Source: Lepidodermella squamata (lineage: Eukaryota; Gastrotricha). Taken from it: DNA of 64,000 nucleotides. A program made the position numbers and the translations under genes. A model generated the notes under the pieces. It had not been told where the DNA came from. It made no database searches and saw nothing but the letters and a program-made list of their open reading frames with translations. This document shows positions 46,101-56,989 of this stretch, one piece after another; position 1 is the stretch's first letter, and each line of letters opens with the position of its first letter. The stretch spans positions 2,480,001 through 2,544,000 of the forward strand of contig JBLDXI010000002.1 of the NCBI GenBank assembly GCA_047495785.1, given 5' to 3'.

Positions 46101-46301
46101 CTGAAGCTGGTATCCATGGCCGGGTTGAATATAGCTCGTGTATACCAGACTTTGAAGCTCTGGCAACGTCCCATTGTGGACCGGTGGACGAATTCCACTT
46201 TGTACCGGGGCAACTGGGGCATGTTGAGTAGTAGCAAATCCTTGGCCAGCAGCAAAGCGGCTTTGCTGCTGGGACTGGTAATTGTAAGGGCCCGGAAACA
46301 T
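43131..46301 (-). CDS. p300/CBP-like histone acetyltransferase, reduced form
   Basis: Exons 46301-45228, 45162-44937, 44851-44192 and 44140-43131 give 989 aa, less than half of human CBP (~2440). Residues 1-358 are Gln/Asn/Pro/His-rich and end with a basic KRKK patch. Next comes a strongly diverged bromodomain region (TETIKEKVNNEKYANFW), then a Cys/His RING-PHD region (CNYCMNSL, CRGCGKPWHVVC, CKECHS). Residues ~650-900 are the acetyltransferase domain: VSWRRADGDLIDFAIYVHEY, RRV-type SYLEAGHHLPAG, IYIWISPPAGRTDYIF (aligning with the catalytic-pocket Trp) and NHGYKQLKD (aligning with the active-site Tyr). It ends with LEFSSKRRA, a conserved segment before ZZ in p300. TAZ1, KIX, ZZ, TAZ2 and the nuclear-receptor coactivator domain are absent. 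Nuclear transcriptional coactivator. A full-length CBP may exist elsewhere in the genome. Confidence 0.85.
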
Positions 46302-48262
46302 TGCTTAGTTTATTTCGCACATAGAAATTTCTTCATATTTTCACTATAGAAAAAATTGAAAATTAAAATGTTAGTACTAAGAATAGCACGTGCTGCTGAT
46401 CTTTCGAAAAATGAAAAAGGGGTACACAGCGGGGTACGGCGCTGTAAAAGCTGAAAAGCTGAAACTGCTGTAATAGATTTAATCGCTACTGGGGGCTAGT
46501 ATAAAAAGAAAGATTACAGTTTGTTTACAAGGTACAAGCAACGAAAATTATTGCTAAATTAAGGGGCGGAGATAAGAATTTCGCTTTATTCTCATGCCCA
46601 GTTTAGTGTTTTTAAACCGCTCATAGGAACTGGAGCCCACAAACAATTATAGGGGCGGCCACAGTTCAATTGCGGGCTTGCTAGCTCCAAGCTGTAAGCG
46701 TTATGCCCACTACTCGAGATTGCATCAGAATTTGCATTCGACCTTGCCACCTATTTTTTTTATTCGCCACGGCGTAGTCTCTGCACTCGGTACTCAACTA
46801 TCTCGCCGCAGGTTTTTTGCCTAATACTACGATGCCAAATAGCGCTGCTATATGAATACTTAATTCCTTCAATGGACGAGAGAAAGAGCGCGTGGCGATT
46901 CATCCCGTACTGGTATTCGATTAGCTTCATTAATAAAACGCTGATTCAATGTGGCATCGAAAAAGGAATATATTTTAATTGACTTATTTTAATGAATAAT
47001 TTTAATTGAATTGAATTTAATTAAATATATTTTTTAAGCGGAACCAAAACTGGCTGTGTGGAATGTCATTTTTCGAATAGTTTTAATCATAATTATGAGC
47101 TGTTTTCCAAGCCAGACTTCATACTGAAAAATCAGATTTTTTTCAAATTAATCAGGAAATTCCAGAAAATTTGGTAAGTGCATTTTCGCGCGAACTGATT
47201 GCTCAAAACAAAGTTCCGCTTCGGGCCAAAATGGCTCCGCATCAGGCAATTTCGGTTCCGCTAAAATCAAGACCAATACTCAATGCGGTTCATCGAATTG
47301 TGAGTAAGGAATTTTCAAGGCATCTTTTGCACTCGAATCGAGACAATAGCAAATCGTTGCGAAATTTCGTATATTCCAAGCTCCAAGCGATCGCCGTCTG
47401 TAAAAATTCGATGACAATAGCCAATTTTGACTTTTTTGAGGCATCGTGGCCATAAATGGTTTTATCGGGTATTTTATCACTTTGTCGCCTCTGGATAGTT
47501 TTATGGCCCGTATAAACTGTGAAAGCGGCAATTCGTACGTGTTTGTTACCTGTCACCTTTCGTCCCTCCAAGTACCTAGGTTGCTGTGTATCGCGAGTAA
47601 GCAAATAACGCCACCGAGTGCATAAGCCTTTCATTAATAAGCCTTCGTGCCTAGGAACAAAAACTCGTTAAAACATTGTCGTGCGTTTTACTTCCGTATT
47701 ATCGTTTCTTGCCATCACGTTCTAGTATATCTAAAGTATATCAAATCGCCAGGATGCGTCACAAAAGACCGACGACGGCGCCTATCATGACGCGGCCAGT
47801 CGACACGACGCAGCAAGAATAAGCGGCGGGTGGAAGAACCGAAGAATCAACACTTTACACACATCGAAAAATATTACAAGCACGCAACGCACATGAACAC
47901 AATTTACGACCCATATAAATGTATGTCAATTGCCAAATCGAATATCTATAGGTATTACCTCTTGGTTAAACACGGTGAGAGAGAGAGAGAGCGGTATTTT
48001 TCGTAACAACAGTTGTGCATGACAATAACAAATAATAATGATCTACGCATTCATCAACCAATGGGTTCATTCTAGGCACATGAGGATGGGTGTAAAAATC
48101 GCAACAGGTAAATTTAAAAGGGCATATACACACAGTTTAATAATGAGCAACTTTTCGTCAATAAGTTGTTGTTTTCTTTTCTCCCAAATATGCTTTTGAT
48201 TAATTTTTTGTAAATAAATAATTTTTCTCTCAATTCTTTATCAAATATATTTTTCGTGTCAT
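46302..48262. other. Intergenic region with MITE-like copy
   Basis: About 2 kb upstream of the p300-like gene and downstream of lipin. It holds the second inverted-repeat element (47036-47266) and a short GA microsatellite near 47969-47990. No gene supported. Confidence 0.5.
47036..47266. mobile_element. MITE-like element, copy B
   Basis: About 230 bp with left end AAGCGGAACCAAAA and right end TTTCGGTTCCGCTAAAA, the same inverted terminal motif as copy A. Sub-terminal copies of the motif occur near 47215-47240 (GTTCCGCTT, GGCTCCGC). The internal sequence differs from copy A, as is common for old non-autonomous elements. No coding capacity. Confidence 0.6.
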
Positions 48263-50752
48263 TTATTCCGCCGTTTCGGGTTTCGGTCGCCAGAACTCGA
48301 AGGAGTTGAATTGGTTGTGAACAGGCGATGACGACGTCGAGTGGGCGGGGAAAAACAGGTCGACACTCTCGGCCAGCGTGTCGTAGGTCGATTTGTAAGA
48401 ACCCATGTCCATGCGGACCTCGGCCCGCGGGTTAACAATGAAAATGCGCGACGGCGGGATGACAACAGCCCGATACGCCTTCGCGTCGTTCGGTCGATTG
48501 CCGAAACCGGCGTAAAACGGCGTGTAGGGCACAGCCTGGGCAGGCATAATTGCCCCGTCAGCCGATGTTAGCTCGTGCTGTTCTTCGGCATGGGACGGGA
48601 ATAATTTCATGATTTCTCGGAGACAATTAATTTTGAATCGCTCGGGCACTCTTTCGATCACCTCCTTATAAAACGCATTAACCAGAGATGCGGGCGATAA
48701 GAGTAATGGCCCAGGCGGTAGACCTTCGATCGAGTTCAGGTATTCGCGAGTTTGCTGGGCTAATCCAATCGCCCTGGCTGATAGATACAGGATCTTGTAG
48801 TTATTTTTCACGAGAAGCGAAAAAAGCCGGGAAACGCCGGGTTGGGTCCATTCGTAGCCCATGATCGGCAGCACCTGGCCGAGCACGTCCGATCTGGTGA
48901 TAGTTCCGTCGATATCGGAAACAATGATGCGGTCATCCCATCGCCAGACGAAAACGCGGCAAGTCAAACGCGTCGTGCCCAAAAGTTGATGGGAAAGCGA
49001 AAATGCGAAGGTGTTTTCACCCGGGCTCAGTTCTAGGGACCGAACTTGTTCAGAAGTCAAACGACGCGTTCGGCGTTGCCCAACTGGACGAATTGTAGAG
49101 CACGAGTGGTTTCGACGGCGCGATGGCTAAAAAACACAATAGCCGAAGTTTAAACTTTGCATCCCAAATAGGAAAGAAAACGTTCTTACCGGGTGACGGC
49201 GTTCCTTTCCGACTGAATTTGTAACACGGTTAGGGTCGTGAACAAAAGCACTCGGTTTCGTTAACTGGAACAAGGCGTCGTCTTCATCGTCATCCGTCGC
49301 GTAACGCACATCAGACGCTAAACGGGAATGAACTGAAGGTGCAATTCCGAGAGGCCTGAAAGATAAATCGACATTTTATGACAATCATACGTCAATATTT
49401 AACCTACTTGTGCTCGCCAGTCGGCGTATTTGTGGTCAGGGTATTACTAGACGAAGCTACTGGAATAGCTTGGGGAGGAGTAGTCGACTTTGGAGTCGAT
49501 TCTTGCGTCATATTTTCCGAGCTCACGACCTGGCGCAAGGCACGATCTGAGGGTGAAGCGGCGGTAGCAGGCACCTTGGTCCGCCGAGGTAAGAAAGAAC
49601 GGAACCAGGATGATGACGCAGAAGCAGCTGCACTGCCACTTGCTAAAAGAGAAACCCATTTTACAAATTAGATGAAGCAATAATTTGATTCAACTCACCC
49701 ATTCGCTCTGAATTACACCGGGATATGAGTTGAGACATTTGTTCGGCAGAAAATTCGCGACCGAAGGCGAATTGAGCTGCCAGCTGAGCTGCGTATACCG
49801 ACCAAGGCATGCATCTGATTCTAGCACCGGGTAAGACTTCGTGTCTGATATTCCAGACAAATAGATCGAGATTAGCCATGTGGCGTAACGGGTCACGTTC
49901 AAACGCCTCCCATGACAGACGATATTGATGAAATTCTTCTATAGCAACTTCACCATCGCTGCTAACTAAGGGACCACACAAGGATAACATAATTTCAGCT
50001 CTTGAATCTTGCTGCAATGCGTTGTGACTTGATAGCATGTCGTGGACACGATTTATAGCTGATGGCGGCTGAGGGCTTTGAGGCATCGAAACACCGCGAC
50101 CCGACTCGACGTCATCGTCGTTGTCACGTTCCGCGGTGCCAAGATACAGCAGCTCATCACCACGTGTTGCAATTTCGTTCAAGAACATTCCTTTTTCCCG
50201 CAGCTTAGCTGGGTCTGAGACACTCCATTGCACACCTGATTTCATAGTAGTCTCCGAATCTGACTTTGCAGAGGGTGACTGAGGTCTTGATCCAATCGGA
50301 CTAGATATTGGACTCTGCTCGGGCTCACTTAAGACTTGAGTGGGAACCTGGCTGCTAGAGAATATTTGATTAACCTCTCGATCTTCAGCATCATCCTGGG
50401 CTAAAAGCTCGGCGATCTCCTCCGTTGAGCTAGCTTGATTTGCTAGAGAAGAAGAAGACGCTGACAGACCGATCTCGCCTTCGCCAAGAGGAGGCATGAA
50501 ATAAGCGGTGCCGTTATCATCCAAAATCATACGTAGGTCAACGGAGCGGCCATTTACTTCGACGTCGATTTCACGTTCTTTAGGCTGGAGGATTCCAAGC
50601 TTCCCGAATCTTACATGAAATGGGGATGACAGATATGATCCATCTGCTTGTTCCACGATAATAGCATCGATAGCTCCACTTAGTGTAGATGGATTTAGCT
50701 TCGAATATGCTTCCTTCAAGTTGGAATAAAGCTTTGAAACGCCGGATATCAT
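48263..50752 (-). CDS. LPIN: Lipin, phosphatidate phosphatase
   Basis: Exons 50752-49699, 49642-49408, 49355-49190 and 49126-48263 give 772 aa. The enzyme dephosphorylates phosphatidic acid to diacylglycerol for triglyceride and phospholipid synthesis, and lipins can also act as nuclear coregulators. The N-LIP domain opens the protein ([41 protein letters not shown]). The middle carries LSLCGPL followed by F-x2-NL-type motifs. The C-LIP/LNS2 domain holds the catalytic DIDGT (about residue 556), preceded by [11 protein letters not shown] and followed by [12 protein letters not shown], and [17 protein letters not shown] Ser/Thr-rich low-complexity region and a short basic SRRR stretch separate the halves. 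Typical lipins are 850-900 aa, so the linker is short here. Confidence 0.94.
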
Positions 50753-52506
50753 TCTTTGCGGGTTATATGGTCTTCATAAAAACAATCTACCCTGAAAAAA
50801 ATTGGAATCAATGTTTTGTCAATGATTTTTGCGGGGTTACGAAGTAGCAGAATATTGCAAGAGCTTTGATGTATATAATGATTACTTATACGATGCCGTA
50901 ATAAAGAACTCATAAATTGAATAAGCATCGACGAATTTATCAAGCCGTCATGAGTCATAGCCCAGAATTGTCTGTTATGAGGGCAAAGGGCAAAGGACAA
51001 ATGGTAACGTTTAGTTGACAGAATATTACGGGACGGAGTAAGGAATAAAGAGTAGCACGGAAACTACATATAGAGAACGAACAAAAATGGTGCGATTCCA
51101 GGGAATTAACTCTGTTTGATTGATTGCGATAAGAAGTAAGAAACCAGAAGCTCATTGCGCAACAAAAAAGACCCTGTTGCGTAAAACGCGAACGGACGGT
51201 TTTGGCAAACCACACCACCTCACGCCACCTACCTAAAGCAGGAAAAAAACAAGGATTTAAAAAAAAACATGCAGCAAATAAATCTTAAAAGAATGATTTT
51301 TTGATTAAAATATAAAGATTATTGATATTAGTTGTTTTTTATTTTTTATAAATGTGAAATGCAATTTTCTAGCATTTCTTGAAAGCCTCTAGTTTTTTGA
51401 AAAGCAAAAAGGTACACTAGTTCGAGGTTCGCGGCCTGGTTTAGCCTGCTTTCTGGTCTCTGGCCTGGCAGGCTCTGCACGGTGACGCCCCTGACCTGCT
51501 CATCGCTGATTACTCAAAGAGAGAAACCGTCAGGAAGCCCAAGGATCAAGGATGACCTAAAACATCGCCACAGCGGTGACTTGGGTTCTAAATGAAACTG
51601 AAGCCCAAGCATATAGTTGGTCGTGGGGTGACTGGTGATTGGACTTAATAATCCCCATCCATCTGTTTCTTTGAAACGTGATCTGCTCACGTCTTCCGTC
51701 AAAATTAACCAATGTTCTTTAGCGGCAAGCGACAACGGCAACAATTGACACTGGTATACCCGCGATGCGCGCATTCGAAAGGTGAAACAATTATTTTATT
51801 TAAAACTTTGCCCTCTGCCTATAGTTGAGAGCCTTGACAATAGTTGGAGTTCAATGATGATAATTGATAATTACTTGAGCGATATCTGGCATAATTATTC
51901 ACTGTTCTTGCGGGAATCTTGTTCTGTGCTTTCGTAAGCTGACTAGCTCGAAAGCCTGTCGCAAAGCCGCCTACTTGCAGCAATTCTTCATCGAGCAGGT
52001 GTCTGAATGGACCAAATAGATCATGGATCTATTTTTATAATTTATTTTCGTATTCTATTGTGCCACTCTGCGCCTAACATCGAATAATCGGTGACAGGTT
52101 TTAACTCATCAACCGAAGCCCTGTTAAATCACCAGAATTGGTGTCAGGGTCTAACATCCATCCATCCATCCATCCATGTGCTCTGTGCATCTGATAACTC
52201 GAAGATATCGTGCTACTATTTTCTCACAACAGACATGTTAATAATGTATAATCATCAGTCTTTACTGTTTACTTGAAAGTCGAAAGAGAAATTTCCGCAT
52301 GGAACATTTATTGGGTGTTGATTATTGTTGCTGACTCGGCAAAATTGTTCAGATCAGTTCTCTGCTTGACAAGGTCACATTTACTTATAAATTTATCACT
52401 TGCTCAGTCTTTCAATATGGACATGCTATGCTATGATCAAGAGAGGCCCATACTGACAAGGCGTTTGATTATTTTTTCATAGTGTATGTAATTTTACTCG
52501 CGAAAA
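50753..52506. other. Intergenic region
   Basis: About 1.75 kb between the divergent lipin and nuclear-protein genes. It includes a CATC/CCAT microsatellite at ~52143-52167. Several short frames have no support. Presumably both promoters are here. Confidence 0.5.
52143..52167. repeat. CCAT microsatellite
   Basis: Six tandem copies of the tetranucleotide CATC (ATCCATCCATCCATCCATCC frame). Confidence 0.85.
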
Positions 52507-53898
52507 ATGACTGAAGAGGCACCTGATGATGGTATCGTTGTAACAGCTGACAACGAAATGGAACAAGCTGGGGATCCGAATGAGGCTGCCGATCCTGCGG
52601 AGGAGATTGAAGATGCAAAAGCCGACGAGGAAAGGCTAGACGAAGTCGAAGAGGAGGAGCAACAGGCGCTAGATCTTGCAATGGATAGCCCTGTCGAAGA
52701 TGACGAAGAGCCTCTTCCGCTCACGAAAAAGCGGAGGAAAAAGAAAGATTATTTGATAGATTCAGATCTAGACTCTGATTCGGAGGAGGATGTAATTCTG
52801 GCGAAACTGGGTCCCGGAGAAGCTCCTAATAAAAACGTTGTTGATCCTATTGACTGGAATGCAGCAATTGTCGATCCGGAGTATGACAGAATCAGCAAAG
52901 ATCTTGCTAATAACAAGTGCTGCTCAAATGATTGCTTTCAAGAGCTGTTGGATTTAAGGGCTGTGTACCAAAATCGCACCATGCTCAAAAAGATGGACAA
53001 GAGGTACCGCATCGCGTTTATGCACGGACAACTTTTTACGTATCACAACAGCTTGAAATCAAGCGCCAAAGATGCGAGATGCAACAGCCGCATTACCAAA
53101 TATTACTTCCAAGGAAAAACTATCTGCCTCGACGCGTGGTGCTATGTCAACGGCTTTAACTCGAAAACGTATACCCGATATTTGAATCATGTAAAGAAAA
53201 AGGGATTGGTCCAAATCGAGCACGGCAACAAAGGCAGAGGTCGGCATTTACCTGTTGACTCAACAGCTCGCGTTGAACAGTTTTTGCGCGAAAAGGCGGC
53301 AACGCTCGGGCAAGAAGTTGCACCGAAGCCGTCTAAAAAGTCGGCAGCGGCGCAAAATAACGGAAAACCTGAAAAAGTCATTGTGCCTAACATTTATTTA
53401 CCATCGACCGTGTCGAAGAATGGCTTATACAAGGAGTACAAAGCGGCATTGCCGACTGGCGTTTCTCCTGTGTCTTGGGGATCCTTTTATACGATTTGGA
53501 ACAAAACTCTGCCGAACATGAAGATTCGGAAACCGAAACCACAAGCGGCTACGCCTAAGAAAGACGCATCTCGAGTGAATTCTCAGCGGCAGGTTATGCC
53601 GGAGCCTGAACTTCGCTGTTTCATGAGCTTGCCTCACAAACAGAACAATATTCCACAGCAGCCTCTTCCTGACATGCAAAGAGCGTACATGACATCGCCT
53701 GCGACTTCGCAACACCCGCCTCAGCAACCTCCTCAATCTCAGCAGCCGCCGCAACAGCAAGACGTGGAAGGTGTCTATCCTCCGATGGCAATCGCTGTTC
53801 AACTTCCCGGCCAGCAGCAACAGCAACCGCCGCAGCAGCAGCAACACTCTCAACAGTCCCAACAACAACCGCACTTCCTTCCTCTTTACTATTATTGA
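52507..53898 (+). CDS. Nuclear protein with transposase-associated HTH-like domain and Gln/Pro-rich tail
   Basis: Single exon, 463 aa. Residues 1-75 are very acidic (Asp/Glu), followed by a basic KKRRKKK nuclear-localisation-like patch and a second acidic, Ser-rich patch. Residues ~135-340 resemble a region common in metazoan proteins encoded by domesticated or active DNA transposons: CCSNDCFQEL, then ITKYYFQGKTICLDAW, then HGNKGRGRHLP, then PNIYLPSTVSKNGLYKEY and SWGSFYTIWNKTLPN. I know this pattern as an N-terminal region that usually precedes a DDE transposase. Here no DDE domain follows; the remaining ~100 residues are Gln/Pro-rich, like a transcription activation domain. Likely a nuclear DNA-binding regulator derived from a transposon. 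Family recall is from memory. Confidence 0.75.
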   Translation: MTEEAPDDGIVVTADNEMEQAGDPNEAADPAEEIEDAKADEERLDEVEEEEQQALDLAMDSPVEDDEEPLPLTKKRRKKKDYLIDSDLDSDSEEDVILAKLGPGEAPNKNVVDPIDWNAAIVDPEYDRISKDLANNKCCSNDCFQELLDLRAVYQNRTMLKKMDKRYRIAFMHGQLFTYHNSLKSSAKDARCNSRITKYYFQGKTICLDAWCYVNGFNSKTYTRYLNHVKKKGLVQIEHGNKGRGRHLPVDSTARVEQFLREKAATLGQEVAPKPSKKSAAAQNNGKPEKVIVPNIYLPSTVSKNGLYKEYKAALPTGVSPVSWGSFYTIWNKTLPNMKIRKPKPQAATPKKDASRVNSQRQVMPEPELRCFMSLPHKQNNIPQQPLPDMQRAYMTSPATSQHPPQQPPQSQQPPQQQDVEGVYPPMAIAVQLPGQQQQQPPQQQQHSQQSQQQPHFLPLYYY

Positions 53899-54149
53899 GA
53901 AAATCCCTCGTCATAAAATTTGTTGTTTTTCGACTGCAACTAAAATTGTTTTAGAGACATTTGCTCATCACGATTATATATTTAACGCTCTGTCTGCAAA
54001 TCTACTTGTTATATCTTAATGCCATGAAATGTGTATATTTAATACGAAATGTAATAAACGAATTATTATTTACTGACATTTAACCATCTTTTGCCGTGTT
54101 TCGCAATTTTGTTGAGGCCAAAACAATAGCAGAGATGAAAAAGTGAAGC

Positions 54150-54464
54150 TTAACGGGATGCAGCGATGCATGAGGCGATAATAGGGCTGACGTGTGCGAT
54201 ATGTGCGATAGTGCTTTTTTCAGACTTCGCACCGGAAAAAACATTCAGAGTGTAAAATGTTTCGTTTGTAACTGACGCGAACTGGGCTCCGTTTCCAGAC
54301 CACCTTAAAACTCCTACCACGTGTTTTGCGTCGTCATGCTGCAGTTCAATCGAACCCAGTGATGAACTATGAACTAAGACTTCTATACGAAATCGATTGG
54401 CTATAATAGATCGAAGCTTAACCTTTGTCAAGATCTGTTCAGCAGGCAATAGATGTTTCATCAA
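54150..54464 (-). CDS. Possible small protein or single exon, unrecognised
   Basis: A 104-aa frame. The middle looks like folded protein (IEVLVHSSSLGSIELQ, HVVGVLRWSGNGAQFASV), but there is no recognised family, no clear splice partner and no polyadenylation signal that I trust. It lies tail-to-tail with the preceding gene. It may be the remnant of a larger gene. Confidence 0.3.
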   Translation of the reverse strand: MMKHLLPAEQILTKVKLRSIIANRFRIEVLVHSSSLGSIELQHDDAKHVVGVLRWSGNGAQFASVTNETFYTLNVFSGAKSEKSTIAHIAHVSPIIASCIAASR

Positions 54465-55851
54465 GTTACCACAAGCTCATGCGAGATTCAGACAAATCTT
54501 ACATTCATGACGTGGTTAGTGAAAAAGCTGAATATCTGTTACATAGGTATATTTAATCGAATCAACAGCTTGAGCGGTAAATAATGGAGCTACATCAGCA
54601 TCGTAAGTTGAGAATAAAAAGCTGCGATATCTCAAGAGCTTTTGTTCCTCAAATAGTGTTGGATGGACGAATTTCCTTACAATTGCGTCGATTAGAATGA
54701 ATAATAAAGCTGAGTTTATTGTTTGAGGTGCCGAAAAGTCGAATGCAAGATCGTATACATCACTGTTTTAAGAAAACAGTTGACAAGTAGAAAGTCTTTG
54801 TTCCTGCTAAAAAAGTGAAATACCACTTGTCATTGATGAAACTATAGCTCACTATCAAATTCGCAGTATCTCTAACCTACAGTCAGAGTCAGATGACTCA
54901 AAATAAACAAGCAAATCCTTTTCACTTGTTGGAACCACGAGTTCATTTTCATTCAAGACGTTTGATTCGGCTCTCCTCCGCCCCTGCGGCAATCTTACGT
55001 CGGCCTCGGCTTGCTTCAATTAGCAGCGCAGCTCTTCTGCCTGTGTTAACCCTGCTAAATGAAATATCCACCTAGCAACTGAAATTCAAAACAAGCAGGC
55101 ATCGCGCATTATTACTACTAACAAACGCCTCGCTAACCGGCCGGTGGAATTTGGCAACGAGCCAGTTGAACTCGGTAAAAAAAAATAAAAAATTCCACCG
55201 GTCCTTAAAAAAAAAACAAGAAATGCGCGCAAATATGCCCGAGCCCAGTAAATTGCCCTGGGCCAAACAGGACGGTGACTCAATCTCCAACAATAGGAAA
55301 AATTACGCGAAAAGATCTGTGAAAATTCTTATGCACTCTTAGCTTGAAATCCACACCAAATTTCTCATGCAGCTCAAAGTTCCCCATTTTCCAGTCGATA
55401 TAAAAACTAAATTAGTGATTGAAAAGTCCAGACTGCTTAGGGAAAGTCATTCGTTCGGTTTATTAAAACATTACGCGACCCGTTTCATTCTCGGTAAAAT
55501 GTCTCCTTCGAAAGAACACGTACATGGCAATATTTCATCACGTATCAGCAGTTCAAATAATTTCCTTTCGGAAGCACGATTTCACCGTCATTTCATGAAA
55601 CGACAAAACAATATCTCAGAAAATACGTAATAATTCAACCAGCATTATATGAACGGCATTGCATTATAAAACTATTAGCAAACCACTTCAAGTAAAAAAT
55701 AAACTAAAGCAATATTTTATCTATTTTGGGGACAAAGAACACAACCAGACTTCTTGCATCGTGTGATTTGGACTCTGCTGCATTGGAATAAATGGCAAAT
55801 TTCTGTATTAAAGACAACATAATCGTTTAATGTAAAATGAATAGCTTTTGG
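54465..55851. other. Intergenic region
   Basis: About 1.4 kb, AT-rich, no supported gene or RNA. Confidence 0.45.
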
Positions 55852-56239
55852 TTAACCTGGGCAATTCGCGGTCGATGCTGAACAATTACGCTTGTGTATG
55901 ATCACGTTCCTAAAAAGATCTTCCAAGTCCACCCACATGGTATCTGTAATTTCATCAGTCCTCTCGCGAATTTCATCAGGAATCAGTTGTCCATCGCATT
56001 TGTTGTGCCAGTAAATAAAGCAGTGAAAGATGAAAGCTTGATGTGACACATTGTTATAGACGATTTCTCCGAGCTCCAAGCCGGGAAAATCTCTGATTGT
56101 CAATCTCATCTCGGCGGTGGCATCTATACAAGCAAATAAGTCGATGTCCTGAAAAATTCAAGATTTCCAATCAGCAAATAGTTTATTAAGCTCAGGGATA
56201 AATTACCACTTTTATGGATTCCCAATTGGAAAATTCCAT
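55852..56239 (-). CDS. Unrecognised 109-aa protein, two exons
   Basis: Exons 56239-56207 and 56148-55852 (58-bp intron GTAATT...TTTTTCAG) give 109 aa. Sequence features: MEFSNWESIKVDIDLFACID, then DFPGLELGEIVYNN, FHCFIYWHNKCDG, and an acidic ERTDEITDTMWVDLEDLF stretch, with several cysteines near the C-terminus. The amino-acid pattern across the splice junction is coherent and the donor/acceptor are good, so I believe the exons. The N-terminus may extend into upstream exons, because an acceptor-like ACCAG sits directly before the ATG. No family recognised and no signal peptide at this start. Confidence 0.5.
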
Positions 56240-56989
56240 GCCTGGTTTCAGTATAACACAAATTCAACAAACACCTATGAGGAAAACATTGGAAAATGCA
56301 GTTTGTTGAGGCTATCATTAAGACATCATGTTTTCTACTCATTTATCAATAATGGAATATTAATTTTGAGTATAATAATGTTCGATGAATCGAAGGAAGT
56401 CGTCATAGCTACGAGATTATGTGCCATTTATGTGTTTTTCAATTGATTTTTGAAGTGCGTAACTTATTTTCTTTTTACGGCGGTCCTCCCAATGAAATCT
56501 GTATTTCAAAATTCGAACGGGAACATGATTTGCCATCTGTAACCCGGTACTCGCTACAAATATTTACGGTTAACTGCCATGAACAGATTAAATGGTACAT
56601 TGAGAGTTATGACTCATTAATTTTATTTAAAACCGTAGCGTGGCAACCGGATGTTGCTGACGCCGAAAAACAACGAAAAACACGCGTATACTAGTGCCAT
56701 TTTTCGTTTAAATTGCATCCCAAAAAATGGTTGCATTAACTTCGCATTAACTTTAGAAATAGATGGTACCGATGAAGCGGCAGTTAGAAAAATTAAATAA
56801 ATTTGAATAACTCAGAACTAAACTTGTTTTCGTAGCTAGTACACATTCTTTTCCCATAGATTTTGAATTTGTAAACAGCACGTTATCTCTCAGCTATAAC
56901 CAGTTTATAAAATTCAGAAAATGTAATGCTTAAGTACGTTATTAAGGCTATTAAAATTTATAATTGCACAGGTGAGAAATAAATCAGAA
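56240..56989. other. Intergenic region
   Basis: About 750 bp. A 91-residue frame (56419-56694, +) has no supporting feature and is not called. No RNA gene seen. Confidence 0.4.

Noticed and set aside
56419-56694. A 91-residue frame (+) next to the small two-exon gene
   Set aside because: No family, no splice or polyadenylation support.
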